A stretch of 64,000 nucleotides of DNA from Hyphococcus sp. (GTDB lineage Bacteria > Pseudomonadota > Alphaproteobacteria > Caulobacterales > Parvularculaceae). Below are positions 35,314 through 43,201 of this stretch, piece by piece. Made by a program: the position numbers and the translations under genes. Under the pieces are notes generated by a model. It was not told the DNA's origin. It saw nothing but the letters and a program-made list of their open reading frames with translations, and searched no databases. Position 1 is the first letter of the stretch. Every line of letters begins with the position of its first letter. The stretch is from NCBI GenBank assembly GCA_021776335.1, contig JAJFGB010000004.1, forward strand, positions 124,001-188,000. Reading direction: 5' to 3'.

Positions 35314-36811
35314 CGTCATGTGCCTCCGGCGGCAATCGGAATATGAACACACAGCCTGATGGTTTGTTGTCCGCTACCAATAAATCGCCTCGATGCGCGT
35401 CAATAATCGACTTTGAAATCGACAGGCCAACACCGAGCCCATCTTCCTTACTCGTGACAAAAGCTTCAAACAGACGGCTTTTCAATTCTTTCGGTATCCC
35501 GAAACCGGTATCGGCGACCTTGACCTCGATCAATCCATTTCGGCGTTCGGTCGAAATCGTGAGCTCTTTCTTCGGGCTGTTGTGCATCGCATCAATGGCG
35601 TTGCGGACAAGGTTTGTGACAACTTGCTGGATTTGGGTTCGGTCCAGCTGCGCCGCGCCGGCATTGGCCTGAAAGTCGGTTTTGACGCTAATGCCTTCAG
35701 CCTCGGCGCCGATCACGGCGATCGCGCAAGCCTCCTCAACGACTTTGTTGATGTCGTGAAGGCTTTTCGCTGTTTTGCGCTTGCGCACAAAGTCTCTCAT
35801 CTGCCGAATAATGTCACTGGCGCGGCGAATTTCACCGACCGCGTCGTCAAGAAGGGCGATCACGCCGTCTCGGCCCGAGAAATCAACTTTCTTGAGTGTC
35901 AGGGCGGCCGCGCCCGCCAAACTTGCTGAGGCTGTGAGCGGTTGGTTCAATTCATGGGCGATTGATGTCGCCATCTCGCCCATCTCGCCGACACGCCCGG
36001 CATGTTGAAGTTGCACCTGCGTTTCTTTCAGCCGGCTTTCGATTGCCGCCTGGCTGGAAACATCTTCAACAAAGCCAACAAAAACCCGACTGCCGTCTGC
36101 GAATTCCGTGACATGCAATATCGCAGGAAAGATCTCGCCACTCTTTCTCTGCGCCTTGACCGCCCGCGCTTTGCCGATGATGCGGTGTTCGCCGGTTTCC
36201 AGATAGCCGCGGATATAGCCGTCATGGGCCGACCGGTCCGGTTCGGGCATAAGAGCATTGATATTGCTGCCAAGAAGTTCAGCTTCTTCATAGCCAAATG
36301 TTTTCTCGGCTTCGTGGCTGAATGTGAGAATGTTTCCTTTGTCGTCGATGGTGATCACCGCTACAGGTGAGGCGTCAATGATGGAGCGTAAAAACGCCTT
36401 GCTTTCTGAAAGCGCGACTTCGCGTGATTTCGACTCGGTTATATCGATGCCCGTCGCAAGGATGTAAGCGACTTCGCCTTCCTCGTCGTTGAGGCGTTGG
36501 TTGGACCATTCAATAAGACGCCGTTCACCTTTTTTCGTCTTCCAGTAATTGACAAAATGCGTTGGCGTGCTGGCGCCGCATGTCTCCTCAAAGATGGTGC
36601 GCACAGCCTCAATTTCTTCATCAAGAATCAAGAATTCCCAGATTTTTCGGTCAAGGATCTCGGTTGCAGCGAAGCCGGTCAGCCGCTCGCTTGCTTCGTT
36701 AAAGCGAACAACGGCGCCATTGCGATCAAGGACAACGATGGGCGTTTCGACGGTTTTCAAGATTTCGTCTTCGAGAGAACCATCAAAGCCGGATAATGCT
36801 GAGCCGCGCAT
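35294..36811 (-). CDS. fixL: oxygen-sensing PAS histidine kinase FixL
   Basis: A 505-residue soluble kinase with two PAS domains (about 15-125 and 140-255) and no membrane segment. In the second PAS, EPDRSAHDGYI supplies H196, the proximal haem ligand position, and IIGKAR supplies R216, twenty residues later, the same spacing as H200/R220 in Bradyrhizobium FixL. The kinase has H286 in IAHELNQPLTAS and the N, G1 and G2 boxes (NLVRNAIDAM, DTGFGI, GLGVGLSIS). ATG at 36811 follows AAGAGG; the TTG before it is not needed. It senses low oxygen and phosphorylates FixJ. Confidence 0.9.
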   Translation of the reverse strand: MRGSALSGFDGSLEDEILKTVETPIVVLDRNGAVVRFNEASERLTGFAATEILDRKIWEFLILDEEIEAVRTIFEETCGASTPTHFVNYWKTKKGERRLIEWSNQRLNDEEGEVAYILATGIDITESKSREVALSESKAFLRSIIDASPVAVITIDDKGNILTFSHEAEKTFGYEEAELLGSNINALMPEPDRSAHDGYIRGYLETGEHRIIGKARAVKAQRKSGEIFPAILHVTEFADGSRVFVGFVEDVSSQAAIESRLKETQVQLQHAGRVGEMGEMATSIAHELNQPLTASASLAGAAALTLKKVDFSGRDGVIALLDDAVGEIRRASDIIRQMRDFVRKRKTAKSLHDINKVVEEACAIAVIGAEAEGISVKTDFQANAGAAQLDRTQIQQVVTNLVRNAIDAMHNSPKKELTISTERRNGLIEVKVADTGFGIPKELKSRLFEAFVTSKEDGLGVGLSISKSIIDAHRGDLLVADNKPSGCVFIFRLPPEAHDDAEQNP

Positions 36812-36987
36812 CAAGACCTCTTAAGCGCCCCACATATCCGGGGCGGTTGGGGCCAACAGAAAATAGCAATATGACTTATGCGCCCGTGGCCAATGTCATA
36901 TCCGAGGACCTGAGGCGCGACAAGTTGAACCATAAAGGGGGAATGAATGCTGACGCCCTTTGCAAGATCATATGCAGGAATAATGTT

Positions 36988-37497
36988 CTATGAGCGTGAA
37001 AGCGCCTTTCGAATTTCTTCCGGTTCGAAGCGCGGGCCCGCCACGATCCGTCCATTGTCCAGAAGAAAAGTCATGGCAAGTCCTGTCTCAACAGAGGCCT
37101 GCAGCGTTTCACGCACGACCTCTGCCGTATAGGTTGTGATATGCGTACACTCCACCTCAACGTCGTTGATGCGCATCCCGCATACACAATTATCTTCAAG
37201 CATTTTGAAATCCGGTGTGGCCCCGCCACTCAGCGTGATTTTCTTGATTGGTGACGCCATGCCTTTTGCATGAACGGCCTGAATTTGGATCTCAAAATTT
37301 TCCTGGGCGCTGCCGCTGTCATAAACAGCCAGCCGTGCCGAATAGTCCGTGACGTCTCGGCTCGTATCAAATGCCGCGCATGTGCTGGATTTCGAATAGA
37401 CTTCAGGCTCTTCGCCATTTTCCTGTGCGCCAGCTGTCACCACAAGAAGAGTGATAAAACCAAAGCAACGAAACGCAGAAGCCAGCGAATTGAACAT
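36988..37497 (-). CDS. unknown secreted protein divergent from ccoNOQP
   Basis: A 169-residue protein with a signal peptide ending near VTAGAQ (residues 20-25). The ATG at 37497 has GGAG in front, better than an ATG 24 bases upstream. The mature part has few recognisable features: cysteines in SSTCAAF, in DNCVCGMR and in VECTHI, and a C-terminal AMTFLLDNGRIVAGPRFEPEEI stretch. I do not recognise a family. It sits between fixL and ccoN with a FixK-like box 51 bases upstream, so it may be an envelope protein of the low-oxygen response. Confidence 0.65.
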   Translation of the reverse strand: MFNSLASAFRCFGFITLLVVTAGAQENGEEPEVYSKSSTCAAFDTSRDVTDYSARLAVYDSGSAQENFEIQIQAVHAKGMASPIKKITLSGGATPDFKMLEDNCVCGMRINDVEVECTHITTYTAEVVRETLQASVETGLAMTFLLDNGRIVAGPRFEPEEIRKALSRS

Positions 37498-37547
37498 AAC
37501 GCTCTCCTGTTTTGACCGCATATTTCAGGATTTCGGAAATGAGGGCC

Positions 37548-37561
37548 TTGATTTCGCTCAA
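37548..37561. promoter_or_regulatory. FixK/FNR-type box TTGATTTCGCTCAA (one mismatch)
   Basis: TTGAT-N4-CTCAA located 51 bases before the unknown secreted protein gene (minus strand) and about 75 bases before the ccoN box. It shares the same N4 (TTCG) as the ccoN box. Confidence 0.6.
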
Positions 37562-37635
37562 TAGATGAGAAGGCGCGCGGCGTTTTGTCAGTTTTGCGCC
37601 ATTTGATTCGCTTGTCGGATCTTTGACGCAGGGCA

Positions 37636-37649
37636 TTGATTTCGATCAA
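37636..37649. promoter_or_regulatory. FixK/FNR-type box TTGATTTCGATCAA upstream of ccoN
   Basis: Perfect TTGAT-N4-ATCAA. With a class II start near 37684 the leader before ATG 37746 would be about 60 bases. It fits FixK activation of the oxidase operon. Confidence 0.85.
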
Positions 37650-37745
37650 TTTCTTACCGCGACTCACGCTACACAGCTTCTGAAGCAAGCGCGTCGGGGG
37701 CCGTCCACCTCCGGTTGCGGCAGATAAATCAGAGCGGGGATATCC

Positions 37746-39407
37746 ATGACAGAGCAGCGAGCAACTCCACAGGGGCTGGGGACTGACGGGATGCTGATCG
37801 CGTCCTTTCTTGGGCTCGGCGTCATATATTGGTTGTTCATCCTTGCGCGCGCCGCCGATCCATTGATCACATTTCACGCTTATGTTTTCATACTGGCCTT
37901 TATCCTGGGGCTATTCGGCCTTGTCATTCGCGCGACAAACCCGCCATCCGACGGCCGAGGCGCTTACGCGATGGATGTCGTTAAAGCTGGCGTTTTTGCG
38001 TCGGTTTTCTGGGGTATTGCTGGATTTCTGGTTGGCGTAGTCATCGCCTTTCAGCTCGCCTTTCCGGAGATTTTTTACTTTGAAAACGCGCCATGGACTA
38101 ATTTCGGGCGCCTAAGACCGCTTCATACTTCGGCAGTGATTTTCGCCTTTGGCGGTAATGTGTTGATCGCGACATCGTTTTATGTGGTGCAGCGGACCTG
38201 CAGGGCGCGTCTTGCGGGCGGCCTTGCGCCCTGGTTTGTGTTTTGGGGATATAATCTTTTCATTGTCATCGCGGCGACCGGCTATCTCATTGGTGTTACG
38301 CAATCGCGAGAATATGCTGAGCCGGAATGGTATGCGGATCTCTGGCTGACACTTGTTTGGGTCGCCTACCTGTTTGTTTTCCTTGGAACGATCTGGAAAC
38401 GTAAAGAACCGCATATTTATGTGGCGAACTGGTTTTATCTTTCCTTCATTGTCACGGTCGCGATGTTGCATATCGTCAATAATCTGGCGATGCCGATCTC
38501 ATTGGCGAATTCCAAGAGTTATTCATTGTTTGCAGGCGTTCAGGATGCGCTGACGCAATGGTGGTACGCCCATAACGCCGTCGGGTTTTTTCTGACCACC
38601 GGTTTCCTGGCGATCATGTATTACTTCATTCCGAAACGCGCCGAACGACCGGTCTTTTCCTATCGTCTTTCGATCGTGCATTTCTGGTCTCTGATCTTCA
38701 TCTATATCTGGGCGGGGCCGCACCATCTGCACTACACCGCCTTACCTGAATGGGCGCAGACACTCGGCATGACATTTTCGATTATGCTGTGGATGCCGTC
38801 CTGGGGCGGCATGATCAACGGTCTCATGACCCTGTCGGGCGCATGGGACAAGCTTCGCACCGATCCGGTCTTGCGTATGATGGTCGCCTCTGTCGCTTTT
38901 TACGGCATGTCGACCTTTGAAGGCCCGGTGATGTCGATCCGCGCCGTCAATGCGCTTTCCCATTATACGGATTGGACCATCGGTCACGTGCATTCCGGCG
39001 CGCTTGGCTGGGTTGGTTATATCAGCTTTGGCGCCCTCTATTGTCTGGTGCCGTGGCTTTGGAAACGCAAACGTCTCTATTCCAATGCGATGGTGGAGTG
39101 GCATTTCTGGATATCGACGATTGGGATCGTTCTCTACATCACCTCGATGTGGGTTTCCGGTATTACCCAGGGATTGATGTGGCGCGCCTATAATGAATTT
39201 GGCTTCTTGCAACATTCATTTGTTGAAACTGTACAGGCAATGCATCCCTATTATGCTATTCGGGCGTTTGGCGGGACGCTGTTTCTTATCGGCGCGCTGA
39301 TCATGGCCTATAATTTGTGGCGTACTGCGCGCGGCGATATTCGCGCGGCGGAGCCGCAGCCGCAGCCGCAGCCGCAGCCGCTCGCCGCATCTGTGCCGGC
39401 ATTATAG
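37746..39407 (+). CDS. ccoN: cbb3-type cytochrome c oxidase subunit I
   Basis: A 553-residue haem-copper oxidase subunit with about fourteen membrane helices. Visible ligands lie in [36 protein letters not shown] (copper B histidine and the helix tyrosine region), [15 protein letters not shown] (two copper B histidines) and [16 protein letters not shown] (haem histidines). The C-terminus has an extra proline-glutamine tract (PQPQPQPQP) encoded by five AGCCGC repeats, after which CcoO follows in ten bases. It forms the reduction site of the terminal oxidase used at low oxygen. FixK-dependent promoter upstream. Confidence 0.97.
   Translation: MTEQRATPQGLGTDGMLIASFLGLGVIYWLFILARAADPLITFHAYVFILAFILGLFGLVIRATNPPSDGRGAYAMDVVKAGVFASVFWGIAGFLVGVVIAFQLAFPEIFYFENAPWTNFGRLRPLHTSAVIFAFGGNVLIATSFYVVQRTCRARLAGGLAPWFVFWGYNLFIVIAATGYLIGVTQSREYAEPEWYADLWLTLVWVAYLFVFLGTIWKRKEPHIYVANWFYLSFIVTVAMLHIVNNLAMPISLANSKSYSLFAGVQDALTQWWYAHNAVGFFLTTGFLAIMYYFIPKRAERPVFSYRLSIVHFWSLIFIYIWAGPHHLHYTALPEWAQTLGMTFSIMLWMPSWGGMINGLMTLSGAWDKLRTDPVLRMMVASVAFYGMSTFEGPVMSIRAVNALSHYTDWTIGHVHSGALGWVGYISFGALYCLVPWLWKRKRLYSNAMVEWHFWISTIGIVLYITSMWVSGITQGLMWRAYNEFGFLQHSFVETVQAMHPYYAIRAFGGTLFLIGALIMAYNLWRTARGDIRAAEPQPQPQPQPLAASVPAL
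39352..39381 (+). repeat. tandem AGCCGC hexamer (5 copies) in the 3' end of ccoN
   Basis: Five in-frame copies of AGCCGC encode the alternating Pro-Gln tract near the C-terminus. Slippage in steps of six would change the tract by two residues without frameshift. Confidence 0.8.
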
Positions 39408-39417
39408 GGAGGGCGCT

Positions 39418-40146
39418 ATGTTGAACCGGCATGAGTTTTTTGAAAAGCACGGCATATTCCTCACGATCGGAATTTTGATCGCGGTTTCTATCGGCGGTAT
39501 CGTTGAAATCGCACCGTTGTTTTATCTCGAAAGCACGATTGAGAAGGTTGATGGCGTGCGGCCTTATTCGCCCCTCGAGCTTGCGGGCCGCAATATCTAC
39601 GTGCGTGAAGGTTGCTATACATGCCACAGCCAGCAGGTGCGGCCATTGCGCGATGAAGTCGAGCGCTATGGGCATTATTCGTTGGCCGCTGAAAGCATGT
39701 ATGATCACCCGTTTCAATGGGGGTCCAAACGGACCGGGCCTGATCTCGCGCGCCTCGGTGGTAAATATTCTGATGAATGGCATCGCCAGCATATGCAGGA
39801 CCCGCGCAGCCTGGTGCCGGAATCGGTGATGCCGCCATATGCATTTCTATCCAGGAGAGCGCTTGACTACCGGAGCATCGAAGGCGCGTTAAAAGCCAAT
39901 CGCGCTGTGGGCGTACCCTATACGGATGAAATGATTGAATATGCCGTGAGGGATCTCGAAGCGCAGGTTGATCCGTTTTCCGCTAATTATGATGCGCTGC
40001 TGGCGCGTTATCCCAAGGCGCAAATTCGCAATTTTGACGGCGATGCGCGGCAAATCACCGAAATGGATGCGTTAATCGCATACCTGCAGGTGCTTGGCGT
40101 CATGGTTGATTTTGAAGAATACCAGGCTGAAGAAAATTACAGATGA
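39418..40146 (+). CDS. ccoO: cbb3 oxidase monohaem cytochrome c subunit
   Basis: A 242-residue subunit with one N-terminal membrane anchor ([18 protein letters not shown] region, about 15-33) and one covalent haem site, [12 protein letters not shown]. The axial methionine is provided by VMPPYAFL. It receives electrons from CcoP and passes them to CcoN. It follows ccoN by ten bases and is part of the ccoNOQP operon. Confidence 0.96.
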   Translation: MLNRHEFFEKHGIFLTIGILIAVSIGGIVEIAPLFYLESTIEKVDGVRPYSPLELAGRNIYVREGCYTCHSQQVRPLRDEVERYGHYSLAAESMYDHPFQWGSKRTGPDLARLGGKYSDEWHRQHMQDPRSLVPESVMPPYAFLSRRALDYRSIEGALKANRAVGVPYTDEMIEYAVRDLEAQVDPFSANYDALLARYPKAQIRNFDGDARQITEMDALIAYLQVLGVMVDFEEYQAEENYR

Positions 40147-40155
40147 GGCAGCGCG

Positions 40156-40317
40156 ATGTATGAGTTTTTAGCGGGCATTGCCCAGACCTGGGGCCTGTTG
40201 GTTTTTGTTTTCGCATTCATTCTTGTGCTGATCTACGCATTTTTGCCTGCCAATCGCCAGGCATTTGATCGCGCAAGACGCATTCCCCTCGATGAGGATC
40301 AAGAGCACGATGGCTGA
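40156..40317 (+). CDS. ccoQ: cbb3 oxidase small subunit
   Basis: A 53-residue protein with one membrane helix (LLVFVFAFILVLIYAFLP, about 14-31) and a polar C-terminus with NRQAFDRARRIPLDED. This matches CcoQ/FixQ, which stabilises the oxidase in some organisms. It lies nine bases after ccoO and overlaps the ccoP start by eight bases, so the four genes are coupled. Confidence 0.93.
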   Translation: MYEFLAGIAQTWGLLVFVFAFILVLIYAFLPANRQAFDRARRIPLDEDQEHDG

Positions 40318-41179
40318 TCAGGATATCGACGAACATTCAGGCGTGGAAACGACCGGTCATGAATGGGATGGCATCAAAGAGCTGAACAATCCCCTGCCGC
40401 GCTGGTGGTTGATTGTCTTTTATATCAGCGTGATCTGGGCCGTGGGTTATTGGGTCTTGATGCCGGCATGGCCCGGCATTTCCGGTTACACCAAGGGGCT
40501 GCGCGATCATTCCGAAAGAGCCAATGTCGCCGCCGATATCGCGGCGCTGGATGAGGCGCGCGCCGAAGCGACACAGCGCCTGATCAATGCGCCGTCAATG
40601 CAGGCGATTGAAAATGACCCAGGGTTGCAGCAATTTGCGCTCGCCGCCGGCAGGTCTCTCTTTGGTGATAATTGTGCGACCTGTCATGGTTCCGGCGGGC
40701 AGGGATTTCCCGGCTATCCCAATCTCAATGACGATGCCTGGATTTGGGGCGGCGCGCTTGAGGATATCAAGACAACGATTGCCTATGGAAGGCGATCTGA
40801 TCATCCGGAGACAACCAATACCATCATGATGGCCTATGGCCGCGATGGATTGCTGCCCGCTGATGATGTGAGCGACCTTACCAATTATGTGCTCAGTCTT
40901 TCCGGTCAGGATCATGACGCGGCGGCGGCGCAACGGGCGCCGCAGATTTTTGCAAGCCAATGCGCTGTCTGCCATGGCGCTGACGGAAGCGGCGATCGTG
41001 CGCAGGGCGCGCCGAATCTGACCGACGCGATCTGGCTCTTTGGCGGTGATCGCGCGACGATCTATGAAACAATCTGGAATGGCCGCGCCGGCGTTATGCC
41101 GGCCTGGGAGGGCCGCCTGTCAGAAGCGGAAATCACCGCGCTGGCCGTCTATGTTCATTCCCTTGGCGGCGGCGAGTAG
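40310..41179 (+). CDS. ccoP: cbb3 oxidase dihaem cytochrome c subunit
   Basis: A 289-residue protein. The N-terminal GHEWDGIKELNNPLPRWW and the following helix are the family start; two haem-binding sites, CATCHGSGGQGFPGYP and CAVCHGADGSGDRAQG, follow. Each has its downstream methionine region (MMAYG and VMPAWEG). The start at 40310 overlaps ccoQ; an earlier TTG at 40265 would add an alien leader. It delivers electrons from cytochrome c to CcoO. Confidence 0.96.
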   Translation: MADQDIDEHSGVETTGHEWDGIKELNNPLPRWWLIVFYISVIWAVGYWVLMPAWPGISGYTKGLRDHSERANVAADIAALDEARAEATQRLINAPSMQAIENDPGLQQFALAAGRSLFGDNCATCHGSGGQGFPGYPNLNDDAWIWGGALEDIKTTIAYGRRSDHPETTNTIMMAYGRDGLLPADDVSDLTNYVLSLSGQDHDAAAAQRAPQIFASQCAVCHGADGSGDRAQGAPNLTDAIWLFGGDRATIYETIWNGRAGVMPAWEGRLSEAEITALAVYVHSLGGGE

Positions 41180-41213
41180 ATAAGCCGCCGTCATATTGTT
41201 GGAGTTTTAAATA

Positions 41214-42713
41214 ATGGACGCCGATCCTGCATCGCGATCCGGAAAGTCGGTTGGCCGCACGGGCGACATAGAGCGCTTCGAGGTCGAGGCGATCAATGCT
41301 GCAGAGACACGGACGCTCTATAGCGCACGTACGCAGATTTATCCCAAACGCGTTCAAGGCGTTTTTCGAAAGCTCAAATGGTTTATTCTCGCAGCGACGC
41401 TCGGCCTTTATTATCTCTTGCCCTGGGTGCGCTGGCCGCGCGGCGTTAACGAGCCGGACCAGGCAATTCTTGTGGATTTCGCCGGACGCCGGTTTTATTT
41501 CTTTTTTATCGAGATTTGGCCGGACGAGCTCTATTATCTGACCGGGCTTTTGGTCATCGCTGCCATGGGAATATTTCTGTCGTCCGCTTTATTCGGGCGT
41601 GTTTGGTGCGGCTACTCCTGCCCACAAACTGTATGGACGGATCTATTTGTTGCGGTGGAGAGATTTATCGAGGGCGATCGCAACAAACGCATCAAACTTG
41701 ATAGGGCGCCATGGTCGTTCGATAAAATTCGAAAGAAAACTGCCAAACATTTGATCTGGATTCTGATCGGCATGGCGACAGGCGGCGCCTGGATACTTTA
41801 TTTCCATGATGCGCCGACAATTGCGCGTGATTTTCTTCGCGGCGAAGCGCCGTTTACAGCCTATTTCTTTTTCGCGCTCCTGACGCTGACAACATATATT
41901 TTCGCAGGCTCTCTGCGCGAACAGGTCTGCACCTATATGTGCCCATGGCCGCGCATTCAGGCTGCGCTAACCGACGAAGAAACACTGGAAGTCACTTACA
42001 AAAAGGACCGAGGAGAGCCTCGCGGCGCCCATAAAAAAGGTGATAGCTGGGATGGTCGAGGCGACTGCGTCTCGTGCCGGGCCTGCGTTGTCGCCTGTCC
42101 CATGGGTATAGATATTCGCGACGGCGCCCAGCTGGAATGCATCAATTGCGCGCTTTGCATTGATGCGTGCGATGAAATTATGGTGAAGGTCGGACGGCCA
42201 ACGGGTCTGATCGCCTACGACACTGACGCGAATATGGCGCGCCGCGAGGCTGGATCGGCGCCGACGATCAAGATTTTCAGGCCGCGGGTTTTTGTCTATG
42301 CAGGGGCTTTGTTGCTCACTGCATTTGTGATGGTTGCGGCGATGTCATCGCGCGCGACGATGAACGTCAATGTTTTGCGCGACCGCAGTTTGCCTTTCGT
42401 GATGTTGTCTGACGGATCGGTGCGCAATGCCTATACCGTGAAGATCGTCAATCGCGATAATGTCGAACGGATATTTCAGATTGATGTCGACGGGCCGGAG
42501 GGAATGGCCGTTACCGCCATTGGCGAAAAGCCGGTGGAGAATGCTCTGGAGGTCGCAGCTGCCGGCGACGCCGTTCGGTCATTGCGCATGTTTATCACGA
42601 TGACGCCGGAAGCGCTTGGGTCCGCATCAATGCCGGTTACCATCAGTGTCTCGGATATCGAAACTGGAGAGGAAGCGGTGAATTCGACGGTCTTTCTATC
42701 GGGCGACCGATGA
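41214..42713 (+). CDS. ccoG: cbb3 oxidase accessory iron-sulfur protein
   Basis: A 499-residue membrane protein of the FixG/RdxA type. It has an early VWCGYSCPQTVWTDLF motif, further helices, two 4Fe-4S sites CVSCRACVVACPMGIDI and CINCALCIDACDEI, and a C-terminal Ig-like domain (about 390-499) outside the membrane. CcoG reduces copper(II) for delivery to the oxidase. The stop overlaps the ccoH start. It belongs to ccoGHIS, the assembly half of the oxidase locus. Confidence 0.95.
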   Translation: MDADPASRSGKSVGRTGDIERFEVEAINAAETRTLYSARTQIYPKRVQGVFRKLKWFILAATLGLYYLLPWVRWPRGVNEPDQAILVDFAGRRFYFFFIEIWPDELYYLTGLLVIAAMGIFLSSALFGRVWCGYSCPQTVWTDLFVAVERFIEGDRNKRIKLDRAPWSFDKIRKKTAKHLIWILIGMATGGAWILYFHDAPTIARDFLRGEAPFTAYFFFALLTLTTYIFAGSLREQVCTYMCPWPRIQAALTDEETLEVTYKKDRGEPRGAHKKGDSWDGRGDCVSCRACVVACPMGIDIRDGAQLECINCALCIDACDEIMVKVGRPTGLIAYDTDANMARREAGSAPTIKIFRPRVFVYAGALLLTAFVMVAAMSSRATMNVNVLRDRSLPFVMLSDGSVRNAYTVKIVNRDNVERIFQIDVDGPEGMAVTAIGEKPVENALEVAAAGDAVRSLRMFITMTPEALGSASMPVTISVSDIETGEEAVNSTVFLSGDR

Positions 42714-43201
42714 TGCCAAAGGGCGCAGGCATAACCGGTCGTCATGTTTTCTTCATGCTTGTGGCTTTTTTTGGCGTTATCATTGGTGCGAACGTTATCT
42801 TTGTCAGCATCGCGCTAAAGAGTTTCCCTGGTGAGTCCCAAAAGAAATCATATCTTCAGGGGCTTCAATATAACGCCACGCTGACTGAGCGAGCAGCTCA
42901 GGAGCGCCTGGGCTGGCGCGCGCAAATCATCCGCGTGGAACGGGCAGGAGCGGGCGCAATTATAGAGATGCGGCTCTCTGATGCGCGCGCTCAACCGTTG
43001 CACGTCATGGTCACTGATGGGGATTTGCAACGGCCGACGCATCATCGCGAAGACCAGCCAATAGCCTTTGTCGCATTGGGCGACGGCGTTTATCGCGGCG
43101 AATTGGAAGTGCTTGCGCCGGGCGTTTGGGAGTTCGCTGCAGTGGCGACGAATGCGCGCGACGAAGTGTTTGATATTCGCGCACGGATCACCATCCCATG
43201 A
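42713..43201 (+). CDS. ccoH: FixH/CcoH family oxidase assembly protein
   Basis: A 162-residue protein with one N-terminal membrane helix (HVFFMLVAFFGVIIGANVIFV) and an extracytoplasmic beta domain. The YLQGLQYNATLTERAAQERLGW segment after the helix is the FixH hallmark. It starts inside the ccoG stop (ATGATG) and its own stop overlaps ccoI, consistent with tight coupling. An adjacent ATG at 42710 is equally possible. Confidence 0.9.
   Translation: MPKGAGITGRHVFFMLVAFFGVIIGANVIFVSIALKSFPGESQKKSYLQGLQYNATLTERAAQERLGWRAQIIRVERAGAGAIIEMRLSDARAQPLHVMVTDGDLQRPTHHREDQPIAFVALGDGVYRGELEVLAPGVWEFAAVATNARDEVFDIRARITIP

Noticed and set aside
37603-37616. TTGATTCGCTTGTC before ccoN
   Set aside because: Only the left half-site fits; the right half is not NTCAA.
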